In this document: positions 1-14,005 of the stretch, in pieces
Layout of the letters: each line of letters opens with the position of its first letter
Position numbering within the stretch: the stretch's first letter is position 1
Program-made: the position numbers and the translations under genes
Notes under the pieces: generated by a model
Told to the model about the DNA's origin: nothing
What the model saw: only the letters and a program-made list of their open reading frames with translations
Database searches by the model: none
From: Nocardioides kongjuensis
GTDB lineage: Bacteria > Actinomycetota > Actinomycetes > Propionibacteriales > Nocardioidaceae
Assembly: GCF_013409625.1 (NCBI RefSeq)
Contig: NZ_JACCBF010000001.1
Span: forward strand, 1,615,001 to 1,679,000
DNA length: 64,000 nucleotides
Direction: 5' to 3'

Positions 1-689
<689 letters not shown>

Positions 690-1165
690 TCAGTTCTGCC
701 GGACGTGCGCGATCGCCGCCCGCATCTGGTCGATCAGCCGCGGGTCCACCGCGCGGCCGTCCCGGTCGAGCTCCTCGGGCGTCCACCAGGCCGCGTCGAA
801 GATCGACTGCGACTCCAGCAGGTCCAGGCCCGCGAAGCTGATCGCTCCTGCATCCGACTCCTCCAGCGCCACGGCGAAGAGGGTCGAGTCGTTGACGTAG
901 TCACGCCCGTCCCACGAGAACGCGACCTCGAAGGTGCCGTACGGCTCACCGAGCGCCTCGGGAGACACGACCACGCCGGTCTCCTCGCGCAGCTCGCGGG
1001 TCGCGGCCTCGGCGAGGGACTCCCCTGCGTCGGCCGCTCCCCCGACGGTGAACCAGTACCGCACCTCCGGCAGCGCCGGGTCGCACCCGAGCAGCAGCAG
1101 GACCTTGCCCTCGCTGCTGACCGGGAGGACCCGGGCCACCGTGCGCCTCGTGGGCTCGTGGTGCA

Positions 1166-1166
<1 letters not shown>
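690..1166 (-). CDS. NUDIX hydrolase in the arginine operon
   Basis: A 158-residue protein with a complete NUDIX box at residues 43-65 (G-x5-E-x7-REL-R-EE-x-G-V), so a metal-dependent pyrophosphohydrolase is expected; the substrate cannot be read from sequence. The N-terminal strand ([17 protein letters not shown]) and the C-terminal part fit a single-domain house-cleaning or ADP-ribose/NDP-sugar class enzyme. Its ATG shares one base with the argG stop (TGATG at 1164-1168), so it is translationally coupled to argG and lies between argG and argH, which are usually adjacent. Its link to arginine metabolism is unknown. Confidence 0.85.
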
Positions 1167-3184
<2,018 letters not shown>

Positions 3185-3189
3185 TCATC

Positions 3190-4116
3190 TCAGGACCGCT
3201 TGCCCTCGAGCCAGGTGAGGACCGCCTTCTGCGCGTGGCGGCGGTTCTCGGCCTCGTCCCACACCACGCTCTGCGGACCGTCGAGGACCTCGGCGGCGAT
3301 CTCCATCCCGCGGTAGGCCGGCAGGCAGTGCATCACGATGGCGTCGGCCTTCGCGGCGGCGACGAGCTCGGGCGTGACCGCCCAGGGACCGAAGACCGCG
3401 CGGCGGGCGTCGCGCTCGTCCTCCTTGCCCATCGAGACCCAGGTGTCGGTGATGACGATGTCGGCACCGGCGACGGCGTCGCGCGGGTCGGCGACCGCCG
3501 TGCCGGATCCGCCGGTGGCGGCGCCGATCTCGTCGGCCCTGGCGAACATCGCCTCGTCAGGCACGTAGCCCTCGGGCCCGCTGATCCGCACGTGCATGCC
3601 GGCGGTGGCACCCGCGAGCAGCCAGGAGTTGCCCATGTTGCACGCGCCGTCGCCGAGGAAGGCGGCCGTCAGGCCGGCCAGGTCGCCCTTGTGCTCACGG
3701 ATGGTGAGCAGGTCGGCGAGCAGCTGGCAGGGGTGGAACTCGTCGGTGAGGGCGTTGACGACCGGCACGCCGGCGTACGCCGCCATCTCGTCGAGGTTCG
3801 TCTGGGCGTAGGTGCGCCACACGATCTGCGCGGCCTGGCGGCCGAGCACCCGGGCGACGTCGGCGACCGACTCGCGCTTGCCGATGCCGGCGAGGGTGCC
3901 GTCGACGAGCATCGGGTGGCCGCCGAGCTCGGCGATGCCGGCGGCGAAGGAGGCCTGGGTGCGCAGCGTCGGCTTGTCGAAGATCATCGCGACGGTGCGC
4001 GGCCCGGCGAGCGGCTGGTGACCGTAGGGCTCGGCCTTGAGCTTGGCCGCGAGGTCGAGGACCTCGGCCTGCTCGGCCGGGGTCAGGTCGTCGTCGCGGA
4101 GGAACGATCGAGTCAT
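3190..4116 (-). CDS. argF: Ornithine carbamoyltransferase, variant phosphate-loop motif
   Basis: Makes citrulline from ornithine and carbamoyl phosphate. The 308-residue protein has the family's HPCQ (in DEFHPCQLLAD), DTWVSMG ornithine-binding and HCLPAYRG catalytic motifs. The carbamoyl-phosphate loop, normally S-T-R-T-R, here reads T-L-R-T-Q at residues 50-54 (FDKPTLRTQ), keeping only the central Arg-Thr. The rest of the protein aligns by eye with actinobacterial ArgF and the operon position is right, so function is probably retained. Its ATG overlaps the argD stop by ATGA. Confidence 0.93.
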   Translation of the reverse strand: MTRSFLRDDDLTPAEQAEVLDLAAKLKAEPYGHQPLAGPRTVAMIFDKPTLRTQASFAAGIAELGGHPMLVDGTLAGIGKRESVADVARVLGRQAAQIVWRTYAQTNLDEMAAYAGVPVVNALTDEFHPCQLLADLLTIREHKGDLAGLTAAFLGDGACNMGNSWLLAGATAGMHVRISGPEGYVPDEAMFARADEIGAATGGSGTAVADPRDAVAGADIVITDTWVSMGKEDERDARRAVFGPWAVTPELVAAAKADAIVMHCLPAYRGMEIAAEVLDGPQSVVWDEAENRRHAQKAVLTWLEGKRS

Positions 4117-5330
4117 GCGGTCACTCCTGCCGAGTCGTTGGCGTGGTCGAGGATCGCCGGCCAGGCGGCCGCGAAGGCGGCGACGTCGGCGTCGGCGAGG
4201 TTGAGGGGCGGGGCCATCCGGACCCGCTCAGGGGTGGCGGCGTTGAGGAGGAACCCGGCGTCCTGCGCGGCGGTCACGACCTCGGCGGCCTTCGGCTCGG
4301 CGAGGGTCAGCCCGACGAGCAGGCCCTCGCCGCGGGTCTCGACGACGCGCGGGTCGGTCGCCGCGGCGGCCTTGAGCGCGGCGCCCTGGGCAGTGGCGTG
4401 GGCGAGCAGGTCCTCCTCGACGATCACGTCGAGGACGGCGAGCGCGGCCGCCGCGGCGACCGGGTTGCCGCCGAAGGTGGTGCCGTGGTTGCCGGGGTCG
4501 AAGAGCTTGCCGGCGCCGTGGGTGGCCAGGCAGGCACCGATCGGGATCCCGCCCGCCAGGCCCTTGGCGAGCGTGACGATGTCGGGCGTGACCGGGGCGT
4601 CGACGAGCGCAGGGTTCTGGTGGGCGAACCAGGTGCCGGTGCGGCCGACGCCGGTCTGGATCTCGTCGAGCCACAGCAGTGCGCCGTTCTCGTGGGCGAT
4701 CCTCTGGGCGGTCGGCAGGTAGTCGCGCGGCGGCACGATGACGCCGGCCTCCCCCTGCACCGGCTCGACCAGGATCGCCGCGGTGTCGCGGTCGACGGCT
4801 GCCTCGAGAGCGGCGGTGTCGCCGTACGGGACGAAGACGACGTCGCCGGGCAGCGGCTCGAAGGGCTCGCGGTAGGCGGGCTTCGACGTCAGGGCGAGCG
4901 CGCCCATGGTCCGGCCGTGGAAGGAGCCCTCGGTGGCCACGATCCTGGTGCGCCCGGTACGCCGGGTCAGCTTGAACGCGGCCTCGTTGGCCTCGGCGCC
5001 GGAGTTGGTGAAGAACACCCGGGCCTCGGTGCCGAGGAGGTTCACGAGCCGCTCGGCGAGCGTGATCTGCGGCCCGCTGGCGAAGAAGTTCGAGATGTGG
5101 CCGAGGGTCTGCAGCTGCCCGGTGACCGCGGCGACCAGGCGCGGATGGCCGTGGCCGAGCGCGTTGACGGCGATGCCGCCGAGCAGGTCGACGTACTCGC
5201 GACCGTCGGCGTCCCACACGTGGGCACCCTCGCCGCGGACCAGGACGGTCTTGGGCGGGCCGAAGGTGTTCATCAGCGCACCGGCGTAGCGCTCGGTCCA
5301 CTCCCGGTTGCCGGGTTCGGTGGCGGTCAC
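4113..5330 (-). CDS. argD: Acetylornithine aminotransferase
   Basis: PLP-dependent class III aminotransferase of 405 residues that converts N-acetylglutamate semialdehyde to N-acetylornithine. Visible signatures are the phosphate-binding [28 protein letters not shown] (the Asp that contacts the pyridine nitrogen) and [14 protein letters not shown], whose Lys should carry PLP. GTG start at 5328-5330 overlaps the argB stop as GTGA, and its own stop overlaps argF. The operon context favours arginine synthesis over the DapC or ornithine-catabolic roles that relatives can have. Confidence 0.95.
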   Translation of the reverse strand: MTATEPGNREWTERYAGALMNTFGPPKTVLVRGEGAHVWDADGREYVDLLGGIAVNALGHGHPRLVAAVTGQLQTLGHISNFFASGPQITLAERLVNLLGTEARVFFTNSGAEANEAAFKLTRRTGRTRIVATEGSFHGRTMGALALTSKPAYREPFEPLPGDVVFVPYGDTAALEAAVDRDTAAILVEPVQGEAGVIVPPRDYLPTAQRIAHENGALLWLDEIQTGVGRTGTWFAHQNPALVDAPVTPDIVTLAKGLAGGIPIGACLATHGAGKLFDPGNHGTTFGGNPVAAAAALAVLDVIVEEDLLAHATAQGAALKAAAATDPRVVETRGEGLLVGLTLAEPKAAEVVTAAQDAGFLLNAATPERVRMAPPLNLADADVAAFAAAWPAILDHANDSAGVTA

Positions 5331-6265
5331 GTGAGGGCCTCCCGGGCCTTGCGGGTCTTGGTGGTGACGCCGGGCAGCACCTGGGTGCCGACGCCCTCGT
5401 CGGTGAACAGCTCGAGCAGGACGGCGTGCGCCTGGCGCCCGTCGACGACGGTCGCGCGCTTCACGCCGTCGCGCACGGCCTGCAGGCAGGCGCTCATCTT
5501 CGGGATCATGCCGCTGGCCAGCGACGGGAGGATCTCCTCCAGCGCCTCGGGACTGATCTCGCCGATCACCTCCTCGGGGTCCGGCCAGTCGAGGTAGAGG
5601 CCCTCGACGTCGGTGAGGACGAGCAGCTTCTCGGCGCCGAGCGCGGCGGCCAGCGAGGCCGCGGCGGAGTCGGCGTTGACGTTGTGGACGACCCCGTCGA
5701 CGTCGGGCGCGACGCTGGACACGACCGGGATCCGGCCGGCCTCGATCAGGTCGAGGACCGCCTCGGGCCGGACCTGGGCGACCTCGCCGACCAGGCCGAG
5801 GTCGACCTCCTCGCCGTCGACGACGGTGCCGGTCTGCTCGGCGGTGAAGAGGCCGGCGTCCTCGCCGGACAGGCCGACCGCGAGCGGGCCGTGCTCGTTG
5901 ATCAGGCCGACCAGCTCGCGCTGGACCTGGCCGACGAGCACCATCCGGACGACGTCCATCGCCTCGGGCGTGGTGACCCGCAGGCCACCACGGAACTCCG
6001 ACTCGATGCCGAGCCGGTCGAGCATGGTCGAGATCTGCGGGCCGCCGCCGTGCACGACGACCGGGCGGAAGCCGGCGAAGCGGAGGAACGCGATGTCCTC
6101 GGCGAAGGCACGCTTGAGCGTGTCGTCGGTCATGGCGTTGCCGCCGTACTTGATCACCACGATCTTGCCGTGGTAGGCCTTCAGCCAGGGCAGCGCGCCG
6201 GCGAGGGTGTGGGCCTTGAACTGGTCCGGCTTGCCGGGCTCGTGGGTCTCGGTGGTGTCGCTCAT
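5327..6265 (-). CDS. argB: N-acetylglutamate kinase
   Basis: Phosphorylates N-acetylglutamate, usually the arginine-inhibited step. The 312-residue protein starts [15 protein letters not shown]; the ATG at 6263-6265 overlaps the argJ stop (ATGA), which rules out the longer open frame reaching 6430. Amino-acid-kinase motifs include [21 protein letters not shown] and VLTDVEGLY. The N-terminal extension before the kinase core, seen in arginine-sensitive hexameric enzymes, is present in short form, so feedback inhibition by arginine is likely (inference). Confidence 0.95.
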   Translation of the reverse strand: MSDTTETHEPGKPDQFKAHTLAGALPWLKAYHGKIVVIKYGGNAMTDDTLKRAFAEDIAFLRFAGFRPVVVHGGGPQISTMLDRLGIESEFRGGLRVTTPEAMDVVRMVLVGQVQRELVGLINEHGPLAVGLSGEDAGLFTAEQTGTVVDGEEVDLGLVGEVAQVRPEAVLDLIEAGRIPVVSSVAPDVDGVVHNVNADSAAASLAAALGAEKLLVLTDVEGLYLDWPDPEEVIGEISPEALEEILPSLASGMIPKMSACLQAVRDGVKRATVVDGRQAHAVLLELFTDEGVGTQVLPGVTTKTRKAREALT

Positions 6266-7413
6266 GAGGAGTAGGCGCTGTTCTCGTGGACGTAGGCGTG
6301 GGTCAGGTCGTTGGTCCACACGGTCGCCTCGGCGTCGCCGGACTTGAGGTCGATGGTGACGGTGACCTTCCGGTCGGACAGGTCGACGAGCGACGGGTCC
6401 TCGGCGGGCGTGCTGTTGCGGCACACCCACACGCCGTTCATCGCGACGTCGAGGTTCGCAGGGTCGAACGCGGCCTGCGTCGTACCGACGGAGGCGAGGA
6501 CCCGGCCCCAGTTGGGGTCCTTGCCGAACACGGCTGCCTTGAACAGGTTGCTCCGGGCGACGCTGCGGCCGACCTCGACCGCGTCGTCCTCGGAGGCGGC
6601 GCCCCGCGTGGTGATCGCGATCTCGTGGTCGGCGCCCTCGGCGTCGGCGAGCAGCTGGATCGCCAGCGAGCGGCAGACCTCGGTCAGCGCGGCGGTGAAG
6701 TCGGACAGGCTCGGCGTCACGCCCGACGCGCCGCTGGCCATCAGGGTGACGGTGTCGTTGGTCGACTGGCAGCCGTCGGAGTCGAGCCGGTCGAAGCTGA
6801 CCCGGGTCGCGGCGCGCAGCGCGGCGTCCAGGTCGGCAGCGGGTACGACGGCGTCGGTCGTGATCACGACGAGCATGGTCGCGAGCGCCGGCGCGAGCAT
6901 GCCTGCGCCCTTCGCCATGCCGCCGATCGACCAGCCCTCACCCTGCACGACGACCTGCTTGCTGACCGTGTCGGTGGTCATGATCGCCTCGGCCGCGTCG
7001 TTGCCGCCGTCGGCGGAGAGCCGCGCGTGGAGGACCTCGACGCCGTCGAGCAGGGTCTGGCGGTGGTTGACCAGGCCGATCAGGCCGGTGGAGCAGACGA
7101 CCACGTCACCGGCGGCGATACCGGCGAGCTCGCCGACCTTCTCGGCGACCTGGTGGGTGGTCTGGAAGCCCTCGGGGCCGGTGTAGCAGTTGGCGCCGCC
7201 GGAGTTGAGGACGACGGCGCGCACCACGCCGTCCTTGACGACCTGCTCGCTCCACAGCACGGGGTTGGCCTTGCAGCGGTTGCTGGTGAAGACCGAGGCG
7301 GAGTCGAACGTGGGGCCCTGGTTGACGACGAGGGCGAAGTCCTTCTTGCCGCTCGACTTCAGGCCGATCGCGGCGCCGGCTGCCACGAAGCCGGCGGGGT
7401 GGGTGACGCTCAT
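6262..7413 (-). CDS. argJ: Bifunctional ornithine acetyltransferase / N-acetylglutamate synthase
   Basis: Recycles the acetyl group from N-acetylornithine to glutamate. The 383-residue precursor has the self-cleavage site at A178-T179 in PALATMLVV; Thr179 becomes the N-terminal nucleophile of the beta chain. The oxyanion-site region (CSTGLIG) is intact. I chose ATG at 7411-7413 ([13 protein letters not shown]); a GAAGGAA site lies upstream. An open frame running on to 7758 is only the coding shadow of the ACT gene. Whether it also makes N-acetylglutamate from acetyl-CoA cannot be told from sequence. Confidence 0.95.
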   Translation of the reverse strand: MSVTHPAGFVAAGAAIGLKSSGKKDFALVVNQGPTFDSASVFTSNRCKANPVLWSEQVVKDGVVRAVVLNSGGANCYTGPEGFQTTHQVAEKVGELAGIAAGDVVVCSTGLIGLVNHRQTLLDGVEVLHARLSADGGNDAAEAIMTTDTVSKQVVVQGEGWSIGGMAKGAGMLAPALATMLVVITTDAVVPAADLDAALRAATRVSFDRLDSDGCQSTNDTVTLMASGASGVTPSLSDFTAALTEVCRSLAIQLLADAEGADHEIAITTRGAASEDDAVEVGRSVARSNLFKAAVFGKDPNWGRVLASVGTTQAAFDPANLDVAMNGVWVCRNSTPAEDPSLVDLSDRKVTVTIDLKSGDAEATVWTNDLTHAYVHENSAYSS

Positions 7414-7439
7414 GGGGTTCTGGGTTCCTTCGGGACGGT

Positions 7440-9028
<1,589 letters not shown>

Positions 9029-9085
9029 CCGCGACAGCGGCCCGCTGAAACCGGGATGAAAGCGGTGCCCGGCACGCTCGGCGCC

Positions 9086-10093
9086 ATGAACGACATCCTC
9101 CACCCTCCCGCGGCGGGACGCGACCTCGCGGTCGACGCCAGCGGCCTGGTGAAGTCCTTCGGGGACTTCAGGGCCGTCGACGGCATCGACCTGCAGGTCG
9201 CCCGCGGCGAGGTCTTCGGCGTGCTCGGACCCAACGGCGCCGGCAAGACCACCACCTTGTCCATGCTCGCGACCCTGCTGCCGATCGACGGCGGCCGCGC
9301 CTCGATCTTCGGCGTCGACGTCGCCGGCGAGCCGCACCGCGTGCGGCAGCTGCTCGGCGTGACCGGCCAGTACGCGTCGGTCGACGAGAACCTCACCGCC
9401 ACCGAGAACCTGGTTCTCTTCGCCCGGCTGCTCGGGCACCGGCGGCAGGGCGCGTACACGATCGCGGCCGACCTCCTCGAGCGGTTCGGCCTCACCGAGG
9501 CGGCGACCCGGCAGATCAAGAACTTCTCCGGCGGCATGCGGCGCCGGCTCGACCTGGCCGCCTCGCTGATCGCGCGGCCACCGCTGATCTTCCTCGACGA
9601 GCCGACCACGGGCCTCGACCCGCGCACCCGCGGCCAGATGTGGGACACCATCCGCGAGCTGGTCGCCCAGGGCTCGACGATCCTGCTGACCACGCAGTAC
9701 CTCGACGAGGCCGACCAGCTGGCCGACCGGATCGCGGTCATCGACGCGGGCCGCAAGGTCGCCGAGGGCACGCCGGAGCAGCTCAAGTCCGGCGTCGGGT
9801 CCTCGACCCTGCACCTGCGCCTGGCCGACCGCGAGCAGACCGCGGCTGCCGCCGCCGTCGTCGAGCGTGCGCTCGGCGAGGCGCCGGTCCTGACCCCCGA
9901 GGCGGGCGGCCTCAACGTGCCGCTGACCCATGCGGACCGGGCCGGTGACGTGCTGATCGCGCTGCGCCAGGCCGAGCTGTCGATCACGACCGCGACGGTG
10001 CGCCAGCCCACGCTCGACGAGGTGTTCCTGGCGCTGACCGGGCACCACAGCGAGCCCCACGAGAACGACGACGACACCGAGGAGGTGGCCTGA
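9086..10093 (+). CDS. DrrA-like ABC transporter ATP-binding protein
   Basis: Cytoplasmic ATPase of an ABC-2 exporter, 335 residues from ATG 9086-9088. Walker A GPNGAGKTT is at residues 48-56, the signature is NFSGGMRRRLDL, Walker B is LIFLDEPTTGLDP, and the switch-histidine position of the H-loop reads LLTTQYLDEADQLAD, that is Q where many have H, as is common in the DrrA/drug-exporter group. The C-terminal 100 residues form the DrrA-type accessory region. Its stop overlaps the permease start (TGATG). Substrate unknown; daunorubicin-type or lipid export are the family precedents. Confidence 0.9.
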   Translation: MNDILHPPAAGRDLAVDASGLVKSFGDFRAVDGIDLQVARGEVFGVLGPNGAGKTTTLSMLATLLPIDGGRASIFGVDVAGEPHRVRQLLGVTGQYASVDENLTATENLVLFARLLGHRRQGAYTIAADLLERFGLTEAATRQIKNFSGGMRRRLDLAASLIARPPLIFLDEPTTGLDPRTRGQMWDTIRELVAQGSTILLTTQYLDEADQLADRIAVIDAGRKVAEGTPEQLKSGVGSSTLHLRLADREQTAAAAAVVERALGEAPVLTPEAGGLNVPLTHADRAGDVLIALRQAELSITTATVRQPTLDEVFLALTGHHSEPHENDDDTEEVA

Positions 10094-10926
10094 TGACCAC
10101 GCTCACCGACACCCGGCCCGCGGCCGCCGTACCGCTGTCGCCCGCGGAGCTCCCCGCCCGGCCCACCCTGCGCGACACCGTCGACCAGACCCTGGCGATG
10201 GCGTGGCGCTCGACGAAGAAGATGCGCCGCAACCCGGAGCAGTTCTTCGACGTCACGATCCAGCCGCTGCTGTTCACCGCGATGTTCGCCTACATCTTCG
10301 GCGGCGCGATCTCCGGCAGCGTCAGCGCGTACCTGCCGCTGATCATCCCCGGCATCCTCGCCCAGACCGCGCTCACCTCGTGCATGGCGATGGGCACGCA
10401 GCTGCGCGAGGACATGGACAAGGGGGTCTTCGACCGGTTCCGCTCCCTGCCGATCGCGCGGATCGCTCCCCTCGCAGGGCCGGCGCTGGCCGACGTCATC
10501 CGCTACACGATCGCCTCGACGCTGACCATCCTGGTCGGCCTCGCGATGGGCTACCGCCCCGGCGGCGGCGTGCTCGGCACCCTCGGCGGCTGGCTGCTGA
10601 CCATCGTGGCCGCCTGGTCGCTGGCCTGGATCTTCACCTGGCTGGGCACCGTCGCCCGGTCCGCGCAGGCGGTGCAGGGCATCTCGATGCTGATCATGTT
10701 CCCGCTGACGTTCCTGTCCAACGCGTTCGTCCCGGCCGAGTCGCTGCCCGGCTGGCTGGAGGCGTTCGTGAAGGTCAACCCGGTCTCGCACGTGGTCACC
10801 GCGTGCCGCGACCTGATCAACGAGGGCCAGGTCACCGCCGAGGTCGGCTGGGCGCTGCTCGGCTGCGCGGCGGTCGTCGCGATCTTCGCGCCGCTGGCGG
10901 TGCGGTCGTACTCGCGGAAGTTCTAG
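10093..10926 (+). CDS. ABC-2 type exporter permease (DrrB-like)
   Basis: A 277-residue integral membrane protein with about six hydrophobic segments (for example around LLFTAMFAYIFGGAI, LIIPGILAQTALTSCMAMG and ISMLIMFPLTFLSNAFVPAE). The last is the NAFVPxxxLPxWL signature typical of ABC2_membrane/DrrB proteins. It pairs with the ATPase immediately upstream through a one-base overlap. Its TAG stop interlocks with the TAG stop of the convergent SARP gene in the palindrome CTAG (10923-10926). Confidence 0.9.
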   Translation: MTTLTDTRPAAAVPLSPAELPARPTLRDTVDQTLAMAWRSTKKMRRNPEQFFDVTIQPLLFTAMFAYIFGGAISGSVSAYLPLIIPGILAQTALTSCMAMGTQLREDMDKGVFDRFRSLPIARIAPLAGPALADVIRYTIASTLTILVGLAMGYRPGGGVLGTLGGWLLTIVAAWSLAWIFTWLGTVARSAQAVQGISMLIMFPLTFLSNAFVPAESLPGWLEAFVKVNPVSHVVTACRDLINEGQVTAEVGWALLGCAAVVAIFAPLAVRSYSRKF

Positions 10927-13900
10927 GCCGGGACGGCCGGGCCGAACAGCCGGCCGACGACGTCGCGGGCCTCGTCCAGCAGGTCGAGCCCGCGGCGTTC
11001 GTCGTACCCGGCATCGACGGTGGCGAGCAGGCCGGGCTCGCGCTCCTCGGCGAGGGTGGCGACGTGGTGCCAGTCGAGGGTCGGGATGAAGCGCGGGTAG
11101 GCACAGCGCTCGGCGAGGACCAGCAGGCGTACGGCGTCCGCGTCGGCCAGCGCCCTCTTGCGCAGGGCCCACGTGCCGAGCGCGAACAGCAGCAGCCCGA
11201 CGACGGGCATGTCGACGAAGCCCCGCTCGCGCGCCAGGACCCGCGGCGCGGCGGCGCCCAGCCAGGCGTAGAGGTCGGCGCCGTCGTCATCGCGGCCGTG
11301 GGTGGCCAGGGCGACGGCGGCGACGCCGTTGCCGTAGATGGTCCAGGGCGCCAGGTCGGCATCGCGGCCCATGCCCGGGAACCGCAGGGCGCTCATCGTC
11401 GTGGCCGCCTGCCGCACGATCCGGCAGCCCTCGTCGACGTCTCCGCGCGCGAAGGCGATCTCGGCGCGGGTGGCGAGCACGGTGCCCTCGGTGCCGATGC
11501 CGCCGCTGTAGTCGCCGTCGGCGTACGCCGCCACGTCGTCGAGCACCCGCTCGGCAGCGTCCGGGTCGCCACGCAGCAGGGCCGCGACCGCCGAGACGGT
11601 CATCGCCTGCAGCGCGTCCTCCCGTGCGCCGAGGCGGGCCAGGACCGGGGTCGCGGCCCGCGCGTGCGGCTCGGCCCGGTCGACCATGCCGAGCTGGCTG
11701 TAGAGGCCGGCGAGCTGGGTGTGCAGCACCGCGCGGCTCCAAGGGCCGGTGTCCTCGGTGACCACCTCGAGCGCCTGCTCGGCCGCCTCGACGGCGCCCT
11801 CGATGTCGCCGGCGTTCTCGCGCGCGTGGCTGCTCCACTGCAGCGCCACGCCCCACACCATCGGGTCGTCGGACTCGAGCGCCTCGACGGCGTCGTGGGT
11901 GTTGCCGGAGTCCCGGGCGCCCAGGACCACGGTGACGATCGCGGCGATCCGTGGGCTCGTCGTACCCGGGCCGAGGGCGGCGAGGCGGGCGTGGACCTCG
12001 GTGAGCACGTCGAGCTGGGCGACCCACGAGTTCACCAGGGTGAGGGACAGCGCCGCCCGGGTCTGGTCGGCACGCCCGGGTCCCGGCTCGTAACCGGCGA
12101 CCGCGGCGGCGAGCGGCTCGCACAGCATGATCACGCGGGCGTGCTCGCCGCGGATGCTCCAGAACCCGCCGAGCAGCGCCATCAGCGCGACGACGGCGTC
12201 GGGGTCGGGAGCGGCGAGCGCCTTGCGCAGGGCGTCGGCGAGGTTGTTCTCCTCGACGGCGACGGCGTCGATGGTGGCCACCTGGTCGCGGGAGAAGATC
12301 GCGGGACCGTACCGGTCGGCGTACGCGACCGCCCAGGCCTGGTGGGCCGCCTGGGCCTCGGCCTGCTCCCCCGCGTCGACCAGCTGCATCCGGCCGAACT
12401 CGCGGACGGTCTCGAGCATCCGGTAGCGCAGCGGCGCACCGGGACCGGGGTCGAGGACGGTCAGCAGCGACTGCGCGACCAGCTCCTCGACCGACGCCAG
12501 CGCGTCGTCGCCGAGCAGTCGCTCGGCCGCGTCGAGGGTGAAGCCGTCCTGGAAGACGGAGAGCCGGCGCAGGCCGCGGCGGTCGCGCTCGGCGAGCAGG
12601 TTCCAGGACCAGTCGATGACGGCGAGCAGCGTCTGGTGACGGTCGGGTGCGCTGCGGTCGCCGCCGCGCAGCAGGGCGAACCGGTTCTCGAGGCGGGCTG
12701 CGATGTCCTCGACCGACATCGCGCGCACCTTCACCGCCGCGAGCTCGATCGCGAGCGGCAGGCCGTCGAGGCGCTCCACGATCTCGTCGACCGCCGCCGT
12801 GGGCAGCACGACGCCGGGTCGCGCCGCGAGCGCGCGCTGGCGGAACAGGTCGGCGGCGTCGGTCGGACCGAGCCGGCTGAGCTCGAAGACGTGCTCGGCC
12901 GCGATCGCGAGCGGGGCGCGGGTGGTGGTGAGCACCCGCAGCGCCGGGGTGACGGCGACCAGGAAGGCGACCAGGTCGGCGACGGCCTCGACGAGGTGCT
13001 CGCAGTTGTCGAGCACGAGCAGGGTCGGCGCCTGGTCGAGCTGTTGGGCGATCCGCGAGCGGATGTCGCGCTGCTGCTCGGCGGTCAGGCCGTGCCGCCC
13101 GATGAGGGAGTCGCGGACGCCGAGTGCCGAGCCCACCTCCGCGACGACGTCGGCCGGGTCGACGACGCCGACGAGCTCGACGACGTGGACCACCGGCTGG
13201 TCGGCCTCGGCCGCGACCAGCTGGGCCAGGCGGGTCTTGCCCAGCCCGCCGGGGCCGAGGATCGACACCACGCGGTGGGAGCCGACCAGTCCGCGCAGCC
13301 GGGCGAGGTCGTCGGTGCGGCCGACCAGGCTGCTGGCGTAGTGGGCCAGGCCCGAGCGGACCGGGCGGTCGAGGAGCAGCAGCTCGTGGTGGAGCGCCTG
13401 CAGCTCCGGGGCGGGGTCGACGCCGAGGCGGTCGGCGAGCCGCGCCCGGTGCTCCTCGAAGCGGGTGAGCGCCGCCGGCACCCCGCGGACGGCGGCCTCG
13501 CTGCGCAGCAGGGCGGCGAGGGCGAGGTCGTCGCCGTCGGTGCCGCGCGCCTCGAGCAGCGGCAGCGCCTCGTCGTGGCGGCCGAGGGCGGCGAGGATCC
13601 GGCCGGCGAGGGCGGGGTGGTCGCCGAGCTGTGGGAGGTACGCCGCCGCCTCGCTCCAGGCGCCGGCGGCGACGCAGCGGCGTGCGGCCTCGAGTGCCTG
13701 GTCGCTGGCCCACAGGTCGACGTCGCCGGTGCCGAGGGCCAGGCGGTAGCCGTGGCCGGCGCGCTCGACGACACCGGGCGCGGTCGCGGCCCGGGCGCGG
13801 GACACGACGACCTGCAGTGCCTTGGTCGGGCTGACCGGCGGGTCGTCGCCCCAGATGGCGTCGATCAGGGACTCCTCCCCGACCGTCTTGCCGCGGGCAC

Positions 13901-13982
13901 CGGCCAGGGCCGCGAGCAGCGTGCGCGTCCGGTCACCCGGAACGGGGACGCCGTCCCAGGTGATCTCGTCGGACAGCCGCAG
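10923..13982 (-). CDS. SARP/BTAD-AAA transcriptional regulator with non-standard start
   Basis: A large regulator of about 1019 residues. From the N-terminus: OmpR-like winged helix (LLAALAGARGKTVGEESLID, ALQVVVSRARAAT), BTAD-like helical domain, then a P-loop ATPase (GPGGLGKTRLAQ; Walker B TLLVLDNCEHL; LTTTRAPLAI) and a long TPR-like C-terminus. No ATG, GTG or TTG exists in frame between 13805 and the upstream stop at 14151-14153. Starting at GTG 13805 would remove most of the DNA-binding domain. I place the start at CTG 13982; CTG 14009, which overlaps the pheT stop as CTGA, is equally possible. It converges on the DrrAB-like pair and may control it. Confidence 0.75.
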   Translation of the reverse strand: MRLSDEITWDGVPVPGDRTRTLLAALAGARGKTVGEESLIDAIWGDDPPVSPTKALQVVVSRARAATAPGVVERAGHGYRLALGTGDVDLWASDQALEAARRCVAAGAWSEAAAYLPQLGDHPALAGRILAALGRHDEALPLLEARGTDGDDLALAALLRSEAAVRGVPAALTRFEEHRARLADRLGVDPAPELQALHHELLLLDRPVRSGLAHYASSLVGRTDDLARLRGLVGSHRVVSILGPGGLGKTRLAQLVAAEADQPVVHVVELVGVVDPADVVAEVGSALGVRDSLIGRHGLTAEQQRDIRSRIAQQLDQAPTLLVLDNCEHLVEAVADLVAFLVAVTPALRVLTTTRAPLAIAAEHVFELSRLGPTDAADLFRQRALAARPGVVLPTAAVDEIVERLDGLPLAIELAAVKVRAMSVEDIAARLENRFALLRGGDRSAPDRHQTLLAVIDWSWNLLAERDRRGLRRLSVFQDGFTLDAAERLLGDDALASVEELVAQSLLTVLDPGPGAPLRYRMLETVREFGRMQLVDAGEQAEAQAAHQAWAVAYADRYGPAIFSRDQVATIDAVAVEENNLADALRKALAAPDPDAVVALMALLGGFWSIRGEHARVIMLCEPLAAAVAGYEPGPGRADQTRAALSLTLVNSWVAQLDVLTEVHARLAALGPGTTSPRIAAIVTVVLGARDSGNTHDAVEALESDDPMVWGVALQWSSHARENAGDIEGAVEAAEQALEVVTEDTGPWSRAVLHTQLAGLYSQLGMVDRAEPHARAATPVLARLGAREDALQAMTVSAVAALLRGDPDAAERVLDDVAAYADGDYSGGIGTEGTVLATRAEIAFARGDVDEGCRIVRQAATTMSALRFPGMGRDADLAPWTIYGNGVAAVALATHGRDDDGADLYAWLGAAAPRVLARERGFVDMPVVGLLLFALGTWALRKRALADADAVRLLVLAERCAYPRFIPTLDWHHVATLAEEREPGLLATVDAGYDERRGLDLLDEARDVVGRLFGPAVPA

Positions 13983-14005
13983 CCGCGGCCCCGGCCTCCC
14001 GGACG

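Noticed and set aside
6430..6430. argB extended N-terminus to 6430, and argJ to 7758
   Set aside because: The extra residues are Arg/Pro-rich shadows of neighbouring genes; ATGA overlap and known protein starts fix 6265 and 7413.
13805..13805. GTG as the start of the SARP gene
   Set aside because: It would cut through the winged-helix domain, whose conserved residues continue in frame upstream.
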